64,000 bases of DNA, taken from the NCBI GenBank assembly GCA_964596645.1, contig CAZQVB010000019.1:26547-90546 (forward strand). The letters are read 5' to 3'. Shown piece by piece: positions 8,748-18,138 of this stretch. A program made the translations under genes and the position numbers. Below the pieces are notes generated by a model, which was not told the origin of the DNA, did not search any database, and worked only from the letters and a program-made list of their open reading frames with translations. This DNA comes from CAVQEK01 sp964596645 (lineage in GTDB: Bacteria; Bacteroidota; Bacteroidia; Cytophagales; Cyclobacteriaceae). How positions within the stretch are numbered: the first letter of the stretch is position 1; every line of letters starts with the position of its first letter.

Positions 8748-10808
8748 ATGCGGAGTACCCGTAAATTTTTATTCTTTTTTCTTTCTGCATTTGCTCTTCA
8801 TTTTGGCGCCCAGGCTCAAGACGACAACGTCGATGCCGCCAAGCAACTCGTAGAAATTGCCAACGAAGCTTATTTCAACCTGCGCGTCATTCTTATTGCC
8901 AATGAGCAGTATGTGCAGGCGGCCGAGTTGGACCCTTCCAACATAGAGGCCAACTACATGGCCGGCCGCACCTATTTGGAAACCAACTATAAGTCGCGCG
9001 CCACAAAATATTTGCTGCGTGTATATGAGCTGAACCCAAACTACAAATTCAATATTCTCTACATGATCGGCCAGGCCTATCAATACGGGCTGGAGTTTGA
9101 AAATGCCATAGAATACTACAACTTGTTTCTCGACAAACTGAGCCAAAGTGGCGGACGCGGCGACGACCAGATCACCGCCGATGAAGTACAGCGCCGAGTA
9201 TATGAATGTGGCAACGGACTGGAATATCTCAACGCACCGCTCGACTATGAAATAGAAAATGTCGGCTCATCCATCAACAGCGAATGGGATGATTTTGCGC
9301 CAGTGCTCAACGCCGACGAATCTTTCATGGTATTCACCACGCGCCGGCAAGAAGGCAACCTGAATGCAGACGTTACCGACCGCCTGCTGTACTACGAAGA
9401 CATATTCTACTCTGAAAAAACCGGCGACAACTGGGGCTATGCGCAAAACCTGGGTATGCCGGTGAACAGCCCCTACCACGACTCCAACATAGCCATGAAT
9501 GCCGAGGGCGATCAGCTCTACATTTACAAAAGCCAAAATGGCGGCGATATCTTTCTTTCCGAGCGTGAGGAAAGCGGCGCCTGGAAAGACCCCGTCCCGC
9601 TGAATGAAAACATCAACAGCACCTTTTCTGAAAACTCCGTGTCGGTATCGCCCGATGGCACCACACTGTTCTTTTCCAGCGATCGGCCCATCACTCCCGA
9701 CAAAACCGACCTGGACATTTACTATTCCAAGCTCGACCGAAAAGGCAACTGGGGCGTAGCCAAAAACCTTGGCACCATCATCAATACACCCTACGATGAA
9801 GACGGCCCCTTTCTTGATTACGACGGAAAAACACTGTATTTCAGTAGTAAAGGGCACAAAGGCATGGGCGGGTACGACATTTATAAAACGGTGTACGACA
9901 GCACGACCGATTTGTGGTCGGAACCGGTAAACCTGGGCTACCCCATGAACTCGCCCGACAACGACATTTATTTTGTGAGCACGCGCGACGGAAAGCGTGG
10001 CTACTATGCCTCCGCGCGGGAAGATGGCCTCGGCTTTACCGACATCTATCACATACGGCTGGCCAAACTCGAAGAAGCACCGGAGATGGCCTCCAACGTG
10101 AAAAAGGAAGAAGAAGAAAAAGTACCGCCGCCAGTCATAAAGCCGGAGCCAGTACCTCAGCAACCTGAAGTGGTGCTTCAGCCGGTTACGCTCTTGCTGA
10201 AAACCGTAGATGCTACCACAGGCCAAACCATCGACGTATCGCTGAAGATAGCAAAAGACGGCTCCGGCGAGCCGGTCACCATCTCCAAAGTAGATCAGGG
10301 CTTGTACCGCATGACCTTCGCCAACAGCGCCGATGTGTTGTACGATCTGGCCGCCGAGCGCGCTGGGTATATGTTCAAAGACATGACGATAAGCATTCCT
10401 GCGGCAGGGCCACAGCCGGGCGAACTGAAACGCAAGCTGAGCCTCGACCCCATCAAGACCGGATTTACCACCGTGCTGCGCAACATCTACTTCGACTTCG
10501 GCACGGCACGGCTCAAGCGGGAATCACACCAAGAGCTGGATCGTGTGTATAAAGTGATGCAGGAAAACCCCAACTCCATGGTGGAAATAGCCGGCCACAC
10601 CGACAACATTGGCACTGCCGATTTCAACAAGCAACTTTCGCAGCAGCGCGCGCAGTCGGTGGTCGATTACCTGGTGGGATTAGGCATGAACAGAAGCAGG
10701 GTGCAGGCACAGGGCTACGGCGAAGAAAAGCCGCTGGCCAGCAATGACGATGAGCGTGAAGGACGTGAGCTAAACCGCCGGGTGGAGTTTACCGTACTGA
10801 AAAACTAG
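8748..10808 (+). CDS. OmpA family protein with TPR and PD40 repeats (PorE-like architecture)
   Basis: 686-residue envelope protein. Signal peptide 1-23 (cut after FGAQA, no lipobox Cys), TPR-type helices (about 28-160), a PD40/WD40-like propeller (about 170-440; repeats such as TTLFFSSDRP and KTLYFSSKGH), a Pro/Glu linker, a small beta domain (about 480-560), and a C-terminal OmpA peptidoglycan-binding domain (NIYFDFGTARL, IAGHTDNIG, LSQQRAQSVVDYL, GRELNRRVEF). The order TPR-propeller-beta-OmpA is that of PorE, a lipoprotein linked to type IX secretion. This protein lacks the lipid-anchor Cys, so it may be a paralogue. PorT is encoded about 0.8 kb downstream. It likely ties an outer-membrane complex to peptidoglycan. 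Confidence 0.85.
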   Translation: MRSTRKFLFFFLSAFALHFGAQAQDDNVDAAKQLVEIANEAYFNLRVILIANEQYVQAAELDPSNIEANYMAGRTYLETNYKSRATKYLLRVYELNPNYKFNILYMIGQAYQYGLEFENAIEYYNLFLDKLSQSGGRGDDQITADEVQRRVYECGNGLEYLNAPLDYEIENVGSSINSEWDDFAPVLNADESFMVFTTRRQEGNLNADVTDRLLYYEDIFYSEKTGDNWGYAQNLGMPVNSPYHDSNIAMNAEGDQLYIYKSQNGGDIFLSEREESGAWKDPVPLNENINSTFSENSVSVSPDGTTLFFSSDRPITPDKTDLDIYYSKLDRKGNWGVAKNLGTIINTPYDEDGPFLDYDGKTLYFSSKGHKGMGGYDIYKTVYDSTTDLWSEPVNLGYPMNSPDNDIYFVSTRDGKRGYYASAREDGLGFTDIYHIRLAKLEEAPEMASNVKKEEEEKVPPPVIKPEPVPQQPEVVLQPVTLLLKTVDATTGQTIDVSLKIAKDGSGEPVTISKVDQGLYRMTFANSADVLYDLAAERAGYMFKDMTISIPAAGPQPGELKRKLSLDPIKTGFTTVLRNIYFDFGTARLKRESHQELDRVYKVMQENPNSMVEIAGHTDNIGTADFNKQLSQQRAQSVVDYLVGLGMNRSRVQAQGYGEEKPLASNDDEREGRELNRRVEFTVLKN

Positions 10809-10894
10809 CCACTTTCGTCGGCTGGTGCTGCCAAATACTTTTATTTTGCCCAACTTTCATCTCAATCCAAAGGTTCAGTCCCGAAAAAGAAAGT

Positions 10895-11623
10895 ATGCGC
10901 GAAAAGGTAATCCCCTACAAAAAACAGGCTGGCGGCAAGAAGGAACAGGTAGCCACCATGTTCGACAACATCAGCCGTCGATACGATTTGCTCAACCACC
11001 TACTCAGCCTGGGCATAGATGTGCAATGGCGCAAAAAGGCTGTGAAACAATTAAGAGAACTGCGACCAAAAACTATTCTTGACATCGCCACCGGTACAGG
11101 CGACTTTGCCATAGAAGCGCTTTCGCTCAGGCCCAGGCAGATCATTGGTGTGGATATATCGGAAGGCATGTTGGAGATGGGCCGCGAAAAGATGCACAGA
11201 AAAGGCCTCTCGCACATCATTGACCTTCGCCTGGGCGACTCCGAAAATCTCACCTTTGCCGACAACAGCTTCGACGCAGTGATCGTTGCATTTGGCGTGC
11301 GCAACTTTGAAAACCTGGAAAAAGGGCTGTCGGAAATACTGCGCGTGCTGCGACCCGGTGGTAAATTGGTGGTGCTGGAATTTTCCAAACCTGCCGCATT
11401 TCCATTCAAGCAGATATATTACAGCTATTTCAAATATGTACTGCCTGTGATCGGCCGCCTGATCAGCAAAGACAAATCGGCCTATCAATATCTGCCCGAA
11501 TCGGTGCAGGCTTTTCCCGATGGACGGGATTTTTTAAATATCTTACAAACTCAAGGCTACAACGAAACCACATGCATCCCCCTCACCTTTGGCATTTCTA
11601 CCATATATACGGCAAAAAAATAG
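10895..11623 (+). CDS. ubiE: Demethylmenaquinone/ubiquinone methyltransferase
   Basis: 242-residue SAM-dependent C-methyltransferase that performs the last step of menaquinone synthesis (2-demethylmenaquinol to menaquinol). N-terminal signature VATMFDNISRRYDLLNHLLS, SAM-binding ILDIATGTGD (61-70), then FGVRNFENLEKGL and LEFSKPAAFPFKQIYYSYF, all characteristic of UbiE/MenG. Bacteroidota normally respire with menaquinone, so menG is an equally good name. Its last 52 bases overlap the start of porT in another frame, a linkage seen in other Bacteroidota. Confidence 0.95.
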   Translation: MREKVIPYKKQAGGKKEQVATMFDNISRRYDLLNHLLSLGIDVQWRKKAVKQLRELRPKTILDIATGTGDFAIEALSLRPRQIIGVDISEGMLEMGREKMHRKGLSHIIDLRLGDSENLTFADNSFDAVIVAFGVRNFENLEKGLSEILRVLRPGGKLVVLEFSKPAAFPFKQIYYSYFKYVLPVIGRLISKDKSAYQYLPESVQAFPDGRDFLNILQTQGYNETTCIPLTFGISTIYTAKK

Positions 11624-12303
11624 TCCTTTTTCTGCTGTTGTTGTGTGGTCTGCAGGCACAGGCCCAGCAGAGCTTTCAGTACAACCTGCCCTACTCCGAT
11701 GCCCGGTGGCTGCACTATGGCTTTACCATTGGCCTGCACACCGCCGGTTTCAAGCTGAAGTACTCCGATGCCTTCACCAGCGATAAGTTGGATACCGTGC
11801 ATTCTATAATGCCCGATGTGTCTTTTGGTTTTTCACTGGGCTTCATCACAGATTTTCGCCTCCACGATCAATTTAACATACGCGTGCTGCCCAAGGTGAG
11901 CTTTTATGAATTCAGCGTGGATTACTTCTATACGGATGAAAGCAACATCAATCAATTGATAGAAGCGACCTACGTGGAAGTGCCGATTCTCTTAAAGTAC
12001 AAATCGGAGCGGCATAAAAATTTTCGGATGTATCTGGTCGGAGGTATTGCCCCCGGCCTGGAGGTGTCGGGCAAAAAGCGCAAAGAAAACAGCACAAACA
12101 AGCTTCTCACGCACGACTTCAACATATCGGCAGAGGCCGGTTTTGGTGTCGACATGTACTTTCCTCTGTTCAAATTTTCTCCTGAGGTGCGTTTTTCCCG
12201 TGGGTTATTGAATATCCTAAAAGAGGATCAGTTTGGCTATAGCGAGGGCATAGAGTCGCTGCACACCAATGTGGTCACTTTTTATCTGCAATTTTCTGAC
12301 TAA
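11572..12303 (+). CDS. porT: PorT family outer-membrane protein (type IX secretion)
   Basis: 243 residues with an N-terminal hydrophobic signal segment (IVLFLLLLCGLQAQAQQ, about 17-33) and a C-terminal half of alternating beta strands ending in an aromatic-rich strand (VVTFYLQFSD), as expected for a small eight-stranded barrel. PorT/SprT is required for type IX secretion in Porphyromonas and Flavobacterium. The call rests on barrel character, size and its place directly after ubiE, where porT is found in many Bacteroidota. ATG 11572 lies inside ubiE and is the only ATG before the signal peptide; a non-ATG start nearer the ubiE stop is possible. Confidence 0.75.
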   Translation: MHPPHLWHFYHIYGKKIVLFLLLLCGLQAQAQQSFQYNLPYSDARWLHYGFTIGLHTAGFKLKYSDAFTSDKLDTVHSIMPDVSFGFSLGFITDFRLHDQFNIRVLPKVSFYEFSVDYFYTDESNINQLIEATYVEVPILLKYKSERHKNFRMYLVGGIAPGLEVSGKKRKENSTNKLLTHDFNISAEAGFGVDMYFPLFKFSPEVRFSRGLLNILKEDQFGYSEGIESLHTNVVTFYLQFSD

Positions 12304-12384
12304 GCCAAAACAGGCTCCTACTGTGGGTGTTAGAAAAATGAGAAGCTGCGAAGCGCTCAGTGAATCATTTAATACAAACAACCC

Positions 12385-13143
12385 ATGCAAATGACAATAT
12401 TAATAACAGGGGCCACTTCGGGCATAGGCCGCGCCACGGCTGAGTTGCTGGCCAAAGAAGGCCACCGGCTCATTCTGTGCGGCCGGCGCAAGGAGCGGCT
12501 GTACGATCTGGAAAACAAGCTGGCGGCACAAACCAAAGTCACGACGCTTCCCTTCGATGTACGCGACAAAGATGCTGTATTCTCGGGTATCAACTCTTTG
12601 CCAGGCGATTTTAAGACCATCGACGTGCTGATCAATAATGCCGGCAATGCCCACGGCCTGGGGCCAATCCACGAGGGCGACCTCGACGACTGGGATGCCA
12701 TGATCGACATCAACGTGAAAGGGCTGCTCTATGTATCGAAGGCTGTGCTGCCGGGGATGGTGCAGCGCAAGAGCGGCCACATCATCAACATAGGGTCGGT
12801 GGCCGGCAAAGAAGTGTACGCCAATGGCAACGTGTACTGCGCATCTAAGTTTGCCGTAGACGCCATCAGCACCGGCATGCGCATCGACCTGAATGCGCAC
12901 GGAATAAAGGTTTCAGAGATAAACCCCGGGGCGGTAGAAACAGAATTTTCCGAAGTGCGCTTTAAAGGCGACAAGGAAAAAGCCAAAAAGGTGTACGATG
13001 GCTTTCAACCATTGGTGGCGCAGGATATCGCCGAGATCATCCAATTTGTCATCAGCCGCCCGGCCCATGTCAATATTGCCGAAACACTCGTGCTGGCTAC
13101 AGCCCAGGCCAATGCCAGCACCGTCAATCGCAGCGGAGCCTGA
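12385..13143 (+). CDS. SDR family NAD(P)-dependent oxidoreductase (YdfG-like)
   Basis: 252-residue classical SDR: TGATSGIG at 8-15, NNAG at 84-87, catalytic Ser138 (NIGSVAG), Tyr151-x3-Lys155 (YCASK), and a PGAVETEF segment after it. The GSVAGKEVYANGNVYCASKFAVDA stretch resembles YdfG/3-hydroxy-acid (serine, malonic semialdehyde) dehydrogenases, so a small hydroxy acid substrate is reasonable. Met3 is an alternative start. Stands alone, about 80 bases after porT. Confidence 0.88.
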   Translation: MQMTILITGATSGIGRATAELLAKEGHRLILCGRRKERLYDLENKLAAQTKVTTLPFDVRDKDAVFSGINSLPGDFKTIDVLINNAGNAHGLGPIHEGDLDDWDAMIDINVKGLLYVSKAVLPGMVQRKSGHIINIGSVAGKEVYANGNVYCASKFAVDAISTGMRIDLNAHGIKVSEINPGAVETEFSEVRFKGDKEKAKKVYDGFQPLVAQDIAEIIQFVISRPAHVNIAETLVLATAQANASTVNRSGA

Positions 13144-13263
13144 TTGATCTTGCGATTAACTACCTGCTGAAAAAGCTGCGCCTTAGATAAACCATACCGA
13201 AAAATAATGTGTCTGGCGCATAGCTGTAGTACTACTTCTTTCAACATTAAACCATTTTCAACC

Positions 13264-13971
13264 ATGACCAATCCACGAATATTCCTTCTGGCGGTGAGTC
13301 TATTCTTTGTTCAATGTGAAGAAAATGATGACGACACACGCGTGAATAGAAAAACAGTAATCTATGATTTTGAAGATGACCTCGATGGCTGGCAAGCCAT
13401 TTTCAGCGATTACCCGGTAGACCCCAGCAATCCGCTCGATCTGCAATCGGCACACGAGGCCCTGCCCGACCCGCTGGACAACAACAAAATGGGCTTTATG
13501 ATATCGGGCAACAACAGCAGCGATGACCTATTTATGGGTCTGAAGAAGCAGGTGGTTGGGCTCGATCCGAATACAGTATATACGGCCAGCTTCGACCTGG
13601 AAATAGCCTCCAATGCACCCGAGAGTAGCGTTGGCGTGGGAGGATCGCCCGGAGCCAGCGTATTTGTCAAAGCTGGTGCAACCACCGCGGAGCCAACCCG
13701 CGTGATCGACGACAGCGATTGGTACCGCATGTCGATCGACAAAGGAAATCAAGCCCAGAGTGGCGAAGACATGAAGACCTTGGGCTCCATCGGCACCAAT
13801 AAAGATGTGATGGAATACACCATCATCACGCGCACGAGCGACGGGAAAGACATTGCCGCCCAAACCGACGCCTCAGGCAGCCTGTGGTTGATCGTGGGAA
13901 CAGAGAGTGGTTTTGAAGCAACCACCACACTGTACTACGACAAGATCACCGTGGAGCTGGCGGCAAAATAA
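13264..13971 (+). CDS. Uncharacterised lipoprotein, jelly-roll-like
   Basis: 235 residues from ATG 13264. The N-terminus carries a lipobox (LFFVQC, Cys18) followed by acidic residues (EENDDD), a pattern linked to surface export of lipoproteins in Bacteroidota. The body is strand-rich (VIYDFEDDLDGWQAIFSDYP, TVYTASFDLEIAS, TTLYYDKITVEL) and looks like a beta-sandwich of the carbohydrate-binding type; I cannot name a family. The open frame extends to 13207, but only the internal Met gives a proper signal peptide. It is followed by a hairpin at 13992-14035. Confidence 0.75.
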   Translation: MTNPRIFLLAVSLFFVQCEENDDDTRVNRKTVIYDFEDDLDGWQAIFSDYPVDPSNPLDLQSAHEALPDPLDNNKMGFMISGNNSSDDLFMGLKKQVVGLDPNTVYTASFDLEIASNAPESSVGVGGSPGASVFVKAGATTAEPTRVIDDSDWYRMSIDKGNQAQSGEDMKTLGSIGTNKDVMEYTIITRTSDGKDIAAQTDASGSLWLIVGTESGFEATTTLYYDKITVELAAK

Positions 13972-13991
13972 TTGCATAAGAGCATTTATAA

Positions 13992-14035
13992 AATATCCTC
14001 TGCAATGGCCTGAATGGTTTTTTGCAGAGGATATT
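13992..14035. terminator. 14-bp perfect hairpin after the lipoprotein gene
   Basis: AATATCCTCTGCAA (13992-14005) pairs with TTGCAGAGGATATT (14022-14035) around a 16-base loop. It sits 20 bases after the stop codon. There is no clean T-tract, so it may be an inefficient terminator or a 3'-end stabilising structure. Confidence 0.5.
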
Positions 14036-14142
14036 GCTTTGTACTGCCTGCTTCTGTCTTGTGGTGCGCCCGATAAATTATTACTTTTCCCACTCTGCTG
14101 TACAGCGGCAGACTTACCTTATTTTTACCATAAAAGCCTACA

Positions 14143-15507
14143 ATGAGAGCGCGAAAAATTTTACTGACAGAAAATGAAATACCCGAACACTGGTACAATA
14201 TAGCGGCTGATATGCCCAACAAGCCATTGCCACCGCTGCACCCGGGCACCAAAGAGCCCATTGGGCCAGAGGCGCTTCAGCCTCTTTTTCCTATGGAACT
14301 GATCAAGCAGGAAGTGAGCCAGGAGAAATGGATAGAAATACCCGATGAAGTACGCGATATATACACGCTCTGGCGGCCTACGCCACTGTACAGGGCATAC
14401 AATCTTGAAAAATTGTTGGATACCCCCGCACGTATTTATTACAAATATGAAGGCGTAAGCCCTGCCGGATCGCACAAGCCCAACACAGCAGTGGCCCAGG
14501 CCTATTACAACAAACAGGAGGGTGTGAAACGCATCACTACAGAAACAGGGGCCGGCCAGTGGGGCAGCGCCCTGTCGCTGGCGTGCAAAACATTTGGCAT
14601 AGCCTGCGAGGTATTTATGGTAAAGATCAGCTTCGACCACAAGCCGTACCGTAAGGTGATGATGAATACCTGGGGCGCCACAGTGCATGCCTCACCCAGC
14701 ACACTCACAGAAGCCGGGCGGTCTATTCTGGCTAAGAACCCCGACTCACCCGGCAGCCTGGGCATAGCGATATCTGAGGCGGTAGAGCGTGCTATGCAAG
14801 ATGAAAACACCAAATATGCCTTGGGCAGCGTGCTGAACCATGTGCTGCTGCACCAGACCATAGTTGGGCAAGAGGCACTGAAACAGATGGAAAAAGCAGG
14901 CGATATGCCCGATATTGTGGTCGCTCCATTTGGAGGCGGCTCCAATTTCGCCGGCCTCACTTTCCCATTTTTAAGGCTCAACTTCGAGGAAGGTAAGCGT
15001 ATACGTGCCATCGCCAGCGAGCCGGCCTCTTGCCCTAAGCTTACCAGGGGGGTATTTCGATACGACTTTGGCGACACCGTAGGCATGACGCCCCTGCTGC
15101 CGATGTATACGCTGGGACACAACTTTGTGCCGGCTCCCATACATGCCGGTGGCCTGCGCTACCACGGTGCTGGCGTAGTGGTGAGCCAACTGCTGAAAGA
15201 TAAGCTGATAGAGGCGCGCTCGCACCAGCAGCTGGAGTGCTTCGAGGCCGGCGTACAATTTGCGCAAGCCGAGGGCATCATCCCTGCGCCAGAAGCCAAC
15301 CATGCCATCGCTACCGTGGTGCAGGAAGCCAGGCGCTGCAAAGAAGAAGGTGTGTCGCGCACCATACTGTTCAATTTGTGCGGCCATGGCAACTTCGACA
15401 TGAGTGCTTATCAAAACTACTTCGAAGGAAAGCTGCAGGAGCACGAACTCACCACGGCTGAAATAGAGAAGTCGCTGGCTGAATTGGACACTCCCGAAAT
15501 TGCTTAA
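14143..15507 (+). CDS. TrpB2-type tryptophan synthase beta-like PLP enzyme
   Basis: 454 residues, longer than TrpB1. PLP lysine Lys112 in EGVSPAGSHKPNTA, phosphate loop GGGSNFAG, and the TETGAGQWGSALSLAC segment are the TrpB2 signature (the TrpB2 branch, PRK12391-like). TrpB enzymes condense indole and serine to tryptophan; TrpB2 proteins usually lack an alpha-subunit partner and may salvage indole or use another substrate. No trpA or other trp gene is adjacent, consistent with a stand-alone salvage role. Followed by a terminator shared with acs. Confidence 0.9.
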   Translation: MRARKILLTENEIPEHWYNIAADMPNKPLPPLHPGTKEPIGPEALQPLFPMELIKQEVSQEKWIEIPDEVRDIYTLWRPTPLYRAYNLEKLLDTPARIYYKYEGVSPAGSHKPNTAVAQAYYNKQEGVKRITTETGAGQWGSALSLACKTFGIACEVFMVKISFDHKPYRKVMMNTWGATVHASPSTLTEAGRSILAKNPDSPGSLGIAISEAVERAMQDENTKYALGSVLNHVLLHQTIVGQEALKQMEKAGDMPDIVVAPFGGGSNFAGLTFPFLRLNFEEGKRIRAIASEPASCPKLTRGVFRYDFGDTVGMTPLLPMYTLGHNFVPAPIHAGGLRYHGAGVVVSQLLKDKLIEARSHQQLECFEAGVQFAQAEGIIPAPEANHAIATVVQEARRCKEEGVSRTILFNLCGHGNFDMSAYQNYFEGKLQEHELTTAEIEKSLAELDTPEIA

Positions 15508-15515
15508 CCATTAAG

Positions 15516-15541
15516 GGCCGGAAGATGATGCTCTTCCGGCC
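15516..15541. terminator. Terminator between convergent trpB2 and acs
   Basis: GGCCGGAAGA (15516-15525) pairs with TCTTCCGGCC (15532-15541) around a 6-base loop, followed by CTTTG. It lies between genes ending at 15507 and 15549, so it may serve either strand. Confidence 0.75.
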
Positions 15542-15548
15542 TTTGCCT

Positions 15549-17453
15549 TTAATTGGCCGTGTCGGTGCCCTGGATTATTTTTTCCACTACGTCAGGATCA
15601 AGTAGTGTGGTGGTGTCACCGAAATCACTCGTTTCGCCGTTGGCAATTTTTCTCAGGATACGGCGCATTATTTTTCCGGAACGCGTCTTAGGTAAGCCCG
15701 GCACGATCTGAATTTTATCGGGCTTAGCGATAGGGCCAATGATTTTGCTCACGGTCGTCCTGATCTCGCCCTTTAGATTGGCCTCTGTACGGTCCGTCAT
15801 ATCGCAAATACAAAAAGCATAGATACCCTGCCCTTTTATCTCGTGGGGGTAGCCAACCACGGCAGACTCTATCACCCTGGGGTGTTCGTTGATGGCGTTT
15901 TCCACCTCGGCGGTACCCATACGATGACCCGATACGTTGATCACGTCGTCTACCCGGCCGAGGATGCGGTAGTAGCCGTCTTCATCGCGCTTTACGCCAT
16001 CGCCGGTGAAGTAATAGCCTTTGAAACGGCCGAAGTACGTTTTCCGGCAACGTTCGTGGTCGCCGTAGGTAGTGCGAAGCATACCGGGCCATGGAAACTT
16101 AATGCACAAATTGCCTTGCACACTATTGCCTTTCAGCTCCCGACCTTTGTCATCGAGAATCACAGGCTGCACTCCTGGCAGCGGCAAGGTAGCATAGGCC
16201 GGCTTGGTAGGCGTAATGCCCGCCAGCGGGCTAATCATGATGCCGCCCGTTTCCGTCTGCCACCAGGTATCTACAATGGGGCATTTGCCCAGACCCACAT
16301 GGTCGTGGTACCAGTGCCATGCTTCCTCATTGATGGGCTCTCCCACCGTGCCCAGCACCTTCAACGACGACAGATCGTAAGGTGCAATAGGCTCTGTACC
16401 GTATGCCTCAAGTGCCCGTATGGCGGTGGGGGCGGTGTAAAACTGATTGACCTTGTGCTTCTGTACAATCTCCCAAAACCTGCCTGCATGCGGATGTGTA
16501 GGCACACCCTCGTACATGACCGTGGTAGCTCCTGCCAGCAGCGGGCCATAGACGATGTAGGAATGGCCGGTGATCCAGCCGACGTCGGCGGTGCACCAGT
16601 ATACATCGCCATCGCTGTATTGAAATACATTTTTGAAGGTATAAAAGCAGTGTACCATGTAGCCGGCACAGGTATGTACCACCCCCTTGGGCTTGCCGGT
16701 AGAGCCGGAGGTATAAAGCACAAAAAGCATGTCTTCGGCGTCCATTTCTACGGCCTGGTGTTCCTTTGGCTGGTCCTTTACGGCATCGTGCCACCAGACA
16801 TCACGGCCGTCCGACCAGCGGACTTTTGTTCCGGTGCGCTTCAACACGATCACTTTTTCGATACACCGACACTGCGCCACGGCCTCGTCTACCACGTCTT
16901 TTACCGGTATGGTTTTGGCCCCACGAAAGTTGCCGTCGGAGGTGATCACCACTTTGGCGCTGCAATCGTTGATGCGGTCGGTGAGTGAATTGGCCGAAAA
17001 GCCGGCAAAGACCACCGAGTGTACAGCCCCGATGCGCGCGCAGGCCAACATGGCTACTGCAGCCTCTGGCACCATGGGCATGTAAATGATGACGCGGTCG
17101 CCCTTGCTGACGCCCTGCTGGTGCAGGGCATTGGAGAACGTGCACACGCGCTCGTGCAATTGGCGGTAGGTGATCTTTTGCGCCGGCTCAGAAGCATCGT
17201 TGGGCTCCCAGATTATAGCAGTGCGATCGCCGTGCGTGTAGAGATGCCGCTCGAAAATATTCTCCGTGATGTTGAGCTTGGCACCTTTGAACCACTCAAC
17301 CCTGGGTGTTTCAAACTCCCACTCTACCACCGACTGCCACGGCTTGCGCCAGTACAGGGTTTCGGCAATTTGTGTCCAGAATGCTTCTGGGTTTTGTACA
17401 CTTTTTTGGTATTCGTGGATGTATCCACCCAGTGTGCGAATCTTAGTAGCCAT
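15549..17453 (-). CDS. acs: Acetate--CoA ligase (acetyl-CoA synthetase)
   Basis: 634-residue adenylate-forming enzyme that activates acetate to acetyl-AMP and acetyl-CoA. P-loop YTSGSTGKPKGVVHT, WWQTETGG, the hinge region YYFTGDGVKRDEDGYYRILGRVDDVINVSGHR, and the C-terminal PKTRSGKIMRRIL with Lys594, the residue that is acetylated to switch the enzyme off in other bacteria. Length is normal. Single gene; no acetylase or deacetylase is adjacent. Confidence 0.95.
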   Translation of the reverse strand: MATKIRTLGGYIHEYQKSVQNPEAFWTQIAETLYWRKPWQSVVEWEFETPRVEWFKGAKLNITENIFERHLYTHGDRTAIIWEPNDASEPAQKITYRQLHERVCTFSNALHQQGVSKGDRVIIYMPMVPEAAVAMLACARIGAVHSVVFAGFSANSLTDRINDCSAKVVITSDGNFRGAKTIPVKDVVDEAVAQCRCIEKVIVLKRTGTKVRWSDGRDVWWHDAVKDQPKEHQAVEMDAEDMLFVLYTSGSTGKPKGVVHTCAGYMVHCFYTFKNVFQYSDGDVYWCTADVGWITGHSYIVYGPLLAGATTVMYEGVPTHPHAGRFWEIVQKHKVNQFYTAPTAIRALEAYGTEPIAPYDLSSLKVLGTVGEPINEEAWHWYHDHVGLGKCPIVDTWWQTETGGIMISPLAGITPTKPAYATLPLPGVQPVILDDKGRELKGNSVQGNLCIKFPWPGMLRTTYGDHERCRKTYFGRFKGYYFTGDGVKRDEDGYYRILGRVDDVINVSGHRMGTAEVENAINEHPRVIESAVVGYPHEIKGQGIYAFCICDMTDRTEANLKGEIRTTVSKIIGPIAKPDKIQIVPGLPKTRSGKIMRRILRKIANGETSDFGDTTTLLDPDVVEKIIQGTDTAN

Positions 17454-17626
17454 GGTTCTGCTATGTTATTGGATAGAAAATAGCCCCCAACAGCGGCATA
17501 AATCAACAACACGCTGAAGGATGACCGCAGAAATATATAATATTTTTATGAGCGGATTAAACTGTGGGTATTGACCGAATCAGCCGGAAAGGGTGAGTCT
17601 TCTTGCGACTTACCGCAGAACAATAA

Positions 17627-17652
17627 CAAAAAAAACAGGCCGAAGCCTGTCT
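17627..17652 (-). terminator. Strong terminator ending the Che-Sia-ABC gene run
   Basis: Read on the minus strand: ACAGGC, the stable tetraloop TTCG, GCCTGT, then eight T residues. It lies about 35 bases after the stop of the 144-residue secreted protein and is the first intrinsic terminator I find downstream of cheR (29222). Confidence 0.85.
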
Positions 17653-17687
17653 TTATTTCTATAACACAATCTAAAAAACTCCCCCTA

Positions 17688-18122
17688 TTATCTCTTGAAG
17701 CCGAGTACGCTGCCGCCGCAGTGGTTCTGGCTATTTTGAAAAGTAAATGTGATGTAGTAAATGCCGGTGGCGTTGCACGGATATATGATGCCCGGATAGA
17801 ACTTGCCATTGGAAAAATTGGTGGATACCATTTGTCGCTTGGAGTCGTACATGGTCACTACGATGCCGTCGGTCGATTCGCCGGGTGCACAGATGTTGAT
17901 GAAGTACTGGGTGTCTTTGCTAAATACATATGAATATTCCACTTTGCTTTTCGCACCACCCTGCCCGTCTATCTTAAATGTTTTCAGAAATGTGAAGCCC
18001 TCTTGTAGCTTGGGTATGCAGCCATTGGCCAGCCCATCTGCATCGCACTGGGCTTGCACACCGCTCGAGGAAAGCATCATCACTACCGAAGCGATTCCTA
18101 TAAAGTTTATTAAGCGTTTCAT
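17688..18122 (-). CDS. Small secreted protein of unknown function
   Basis: 144 residues from ATG 18122. Signal peptide 1-25 (MKRLINFIGIASVV, cut after GVQA). The mature part has four Cys (CDADGLANGC near the start, then FINICAPGES and NHCGGSVLG), probably two disulfides, and strand-rich sequence such as VEYSYVFSKDTQYFINICAP and YYITFTFQNSQNHCGG. It looks like a small periplasmic or secreted beta-sandwich. I recognise no family. It starts 16 bases after the preceding lipoprotein gene and is last before the terminator, so it is probably co-expressed with the exporter and lipoprotein. Confidence 0.7.
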   Translation of the reverse strand: MKRLINFIGIASVVMMLSSSGVQAQCDADGLANGCIPKLQEGFTFLKTFKIDGQGGAKSKVEYSYVFSKDTQYFINICAPGESTDGIVVTMYDSKRQMVSTNFSNGKFYPGIIYPCNATGIYYITFTFQNSQNHCGGSVLGFKR

Positions 18123-18138
18123 ATAAAAAATAATGTTT

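Noticed and set aside
9267..10226. 319-codon open frame on the minus strand
   Set aside because: Lies antisense inside the OmpA/PD40 gene; the plus-strand protein has clear domains and the antisense product has no recognisable motif.
15843..16988. 381-codon open frame on the plus strand
   Set aside because: Fully antisense to acetyl-CoA synthetase, whose motifs are complete; the frame is an effect of codon composition.
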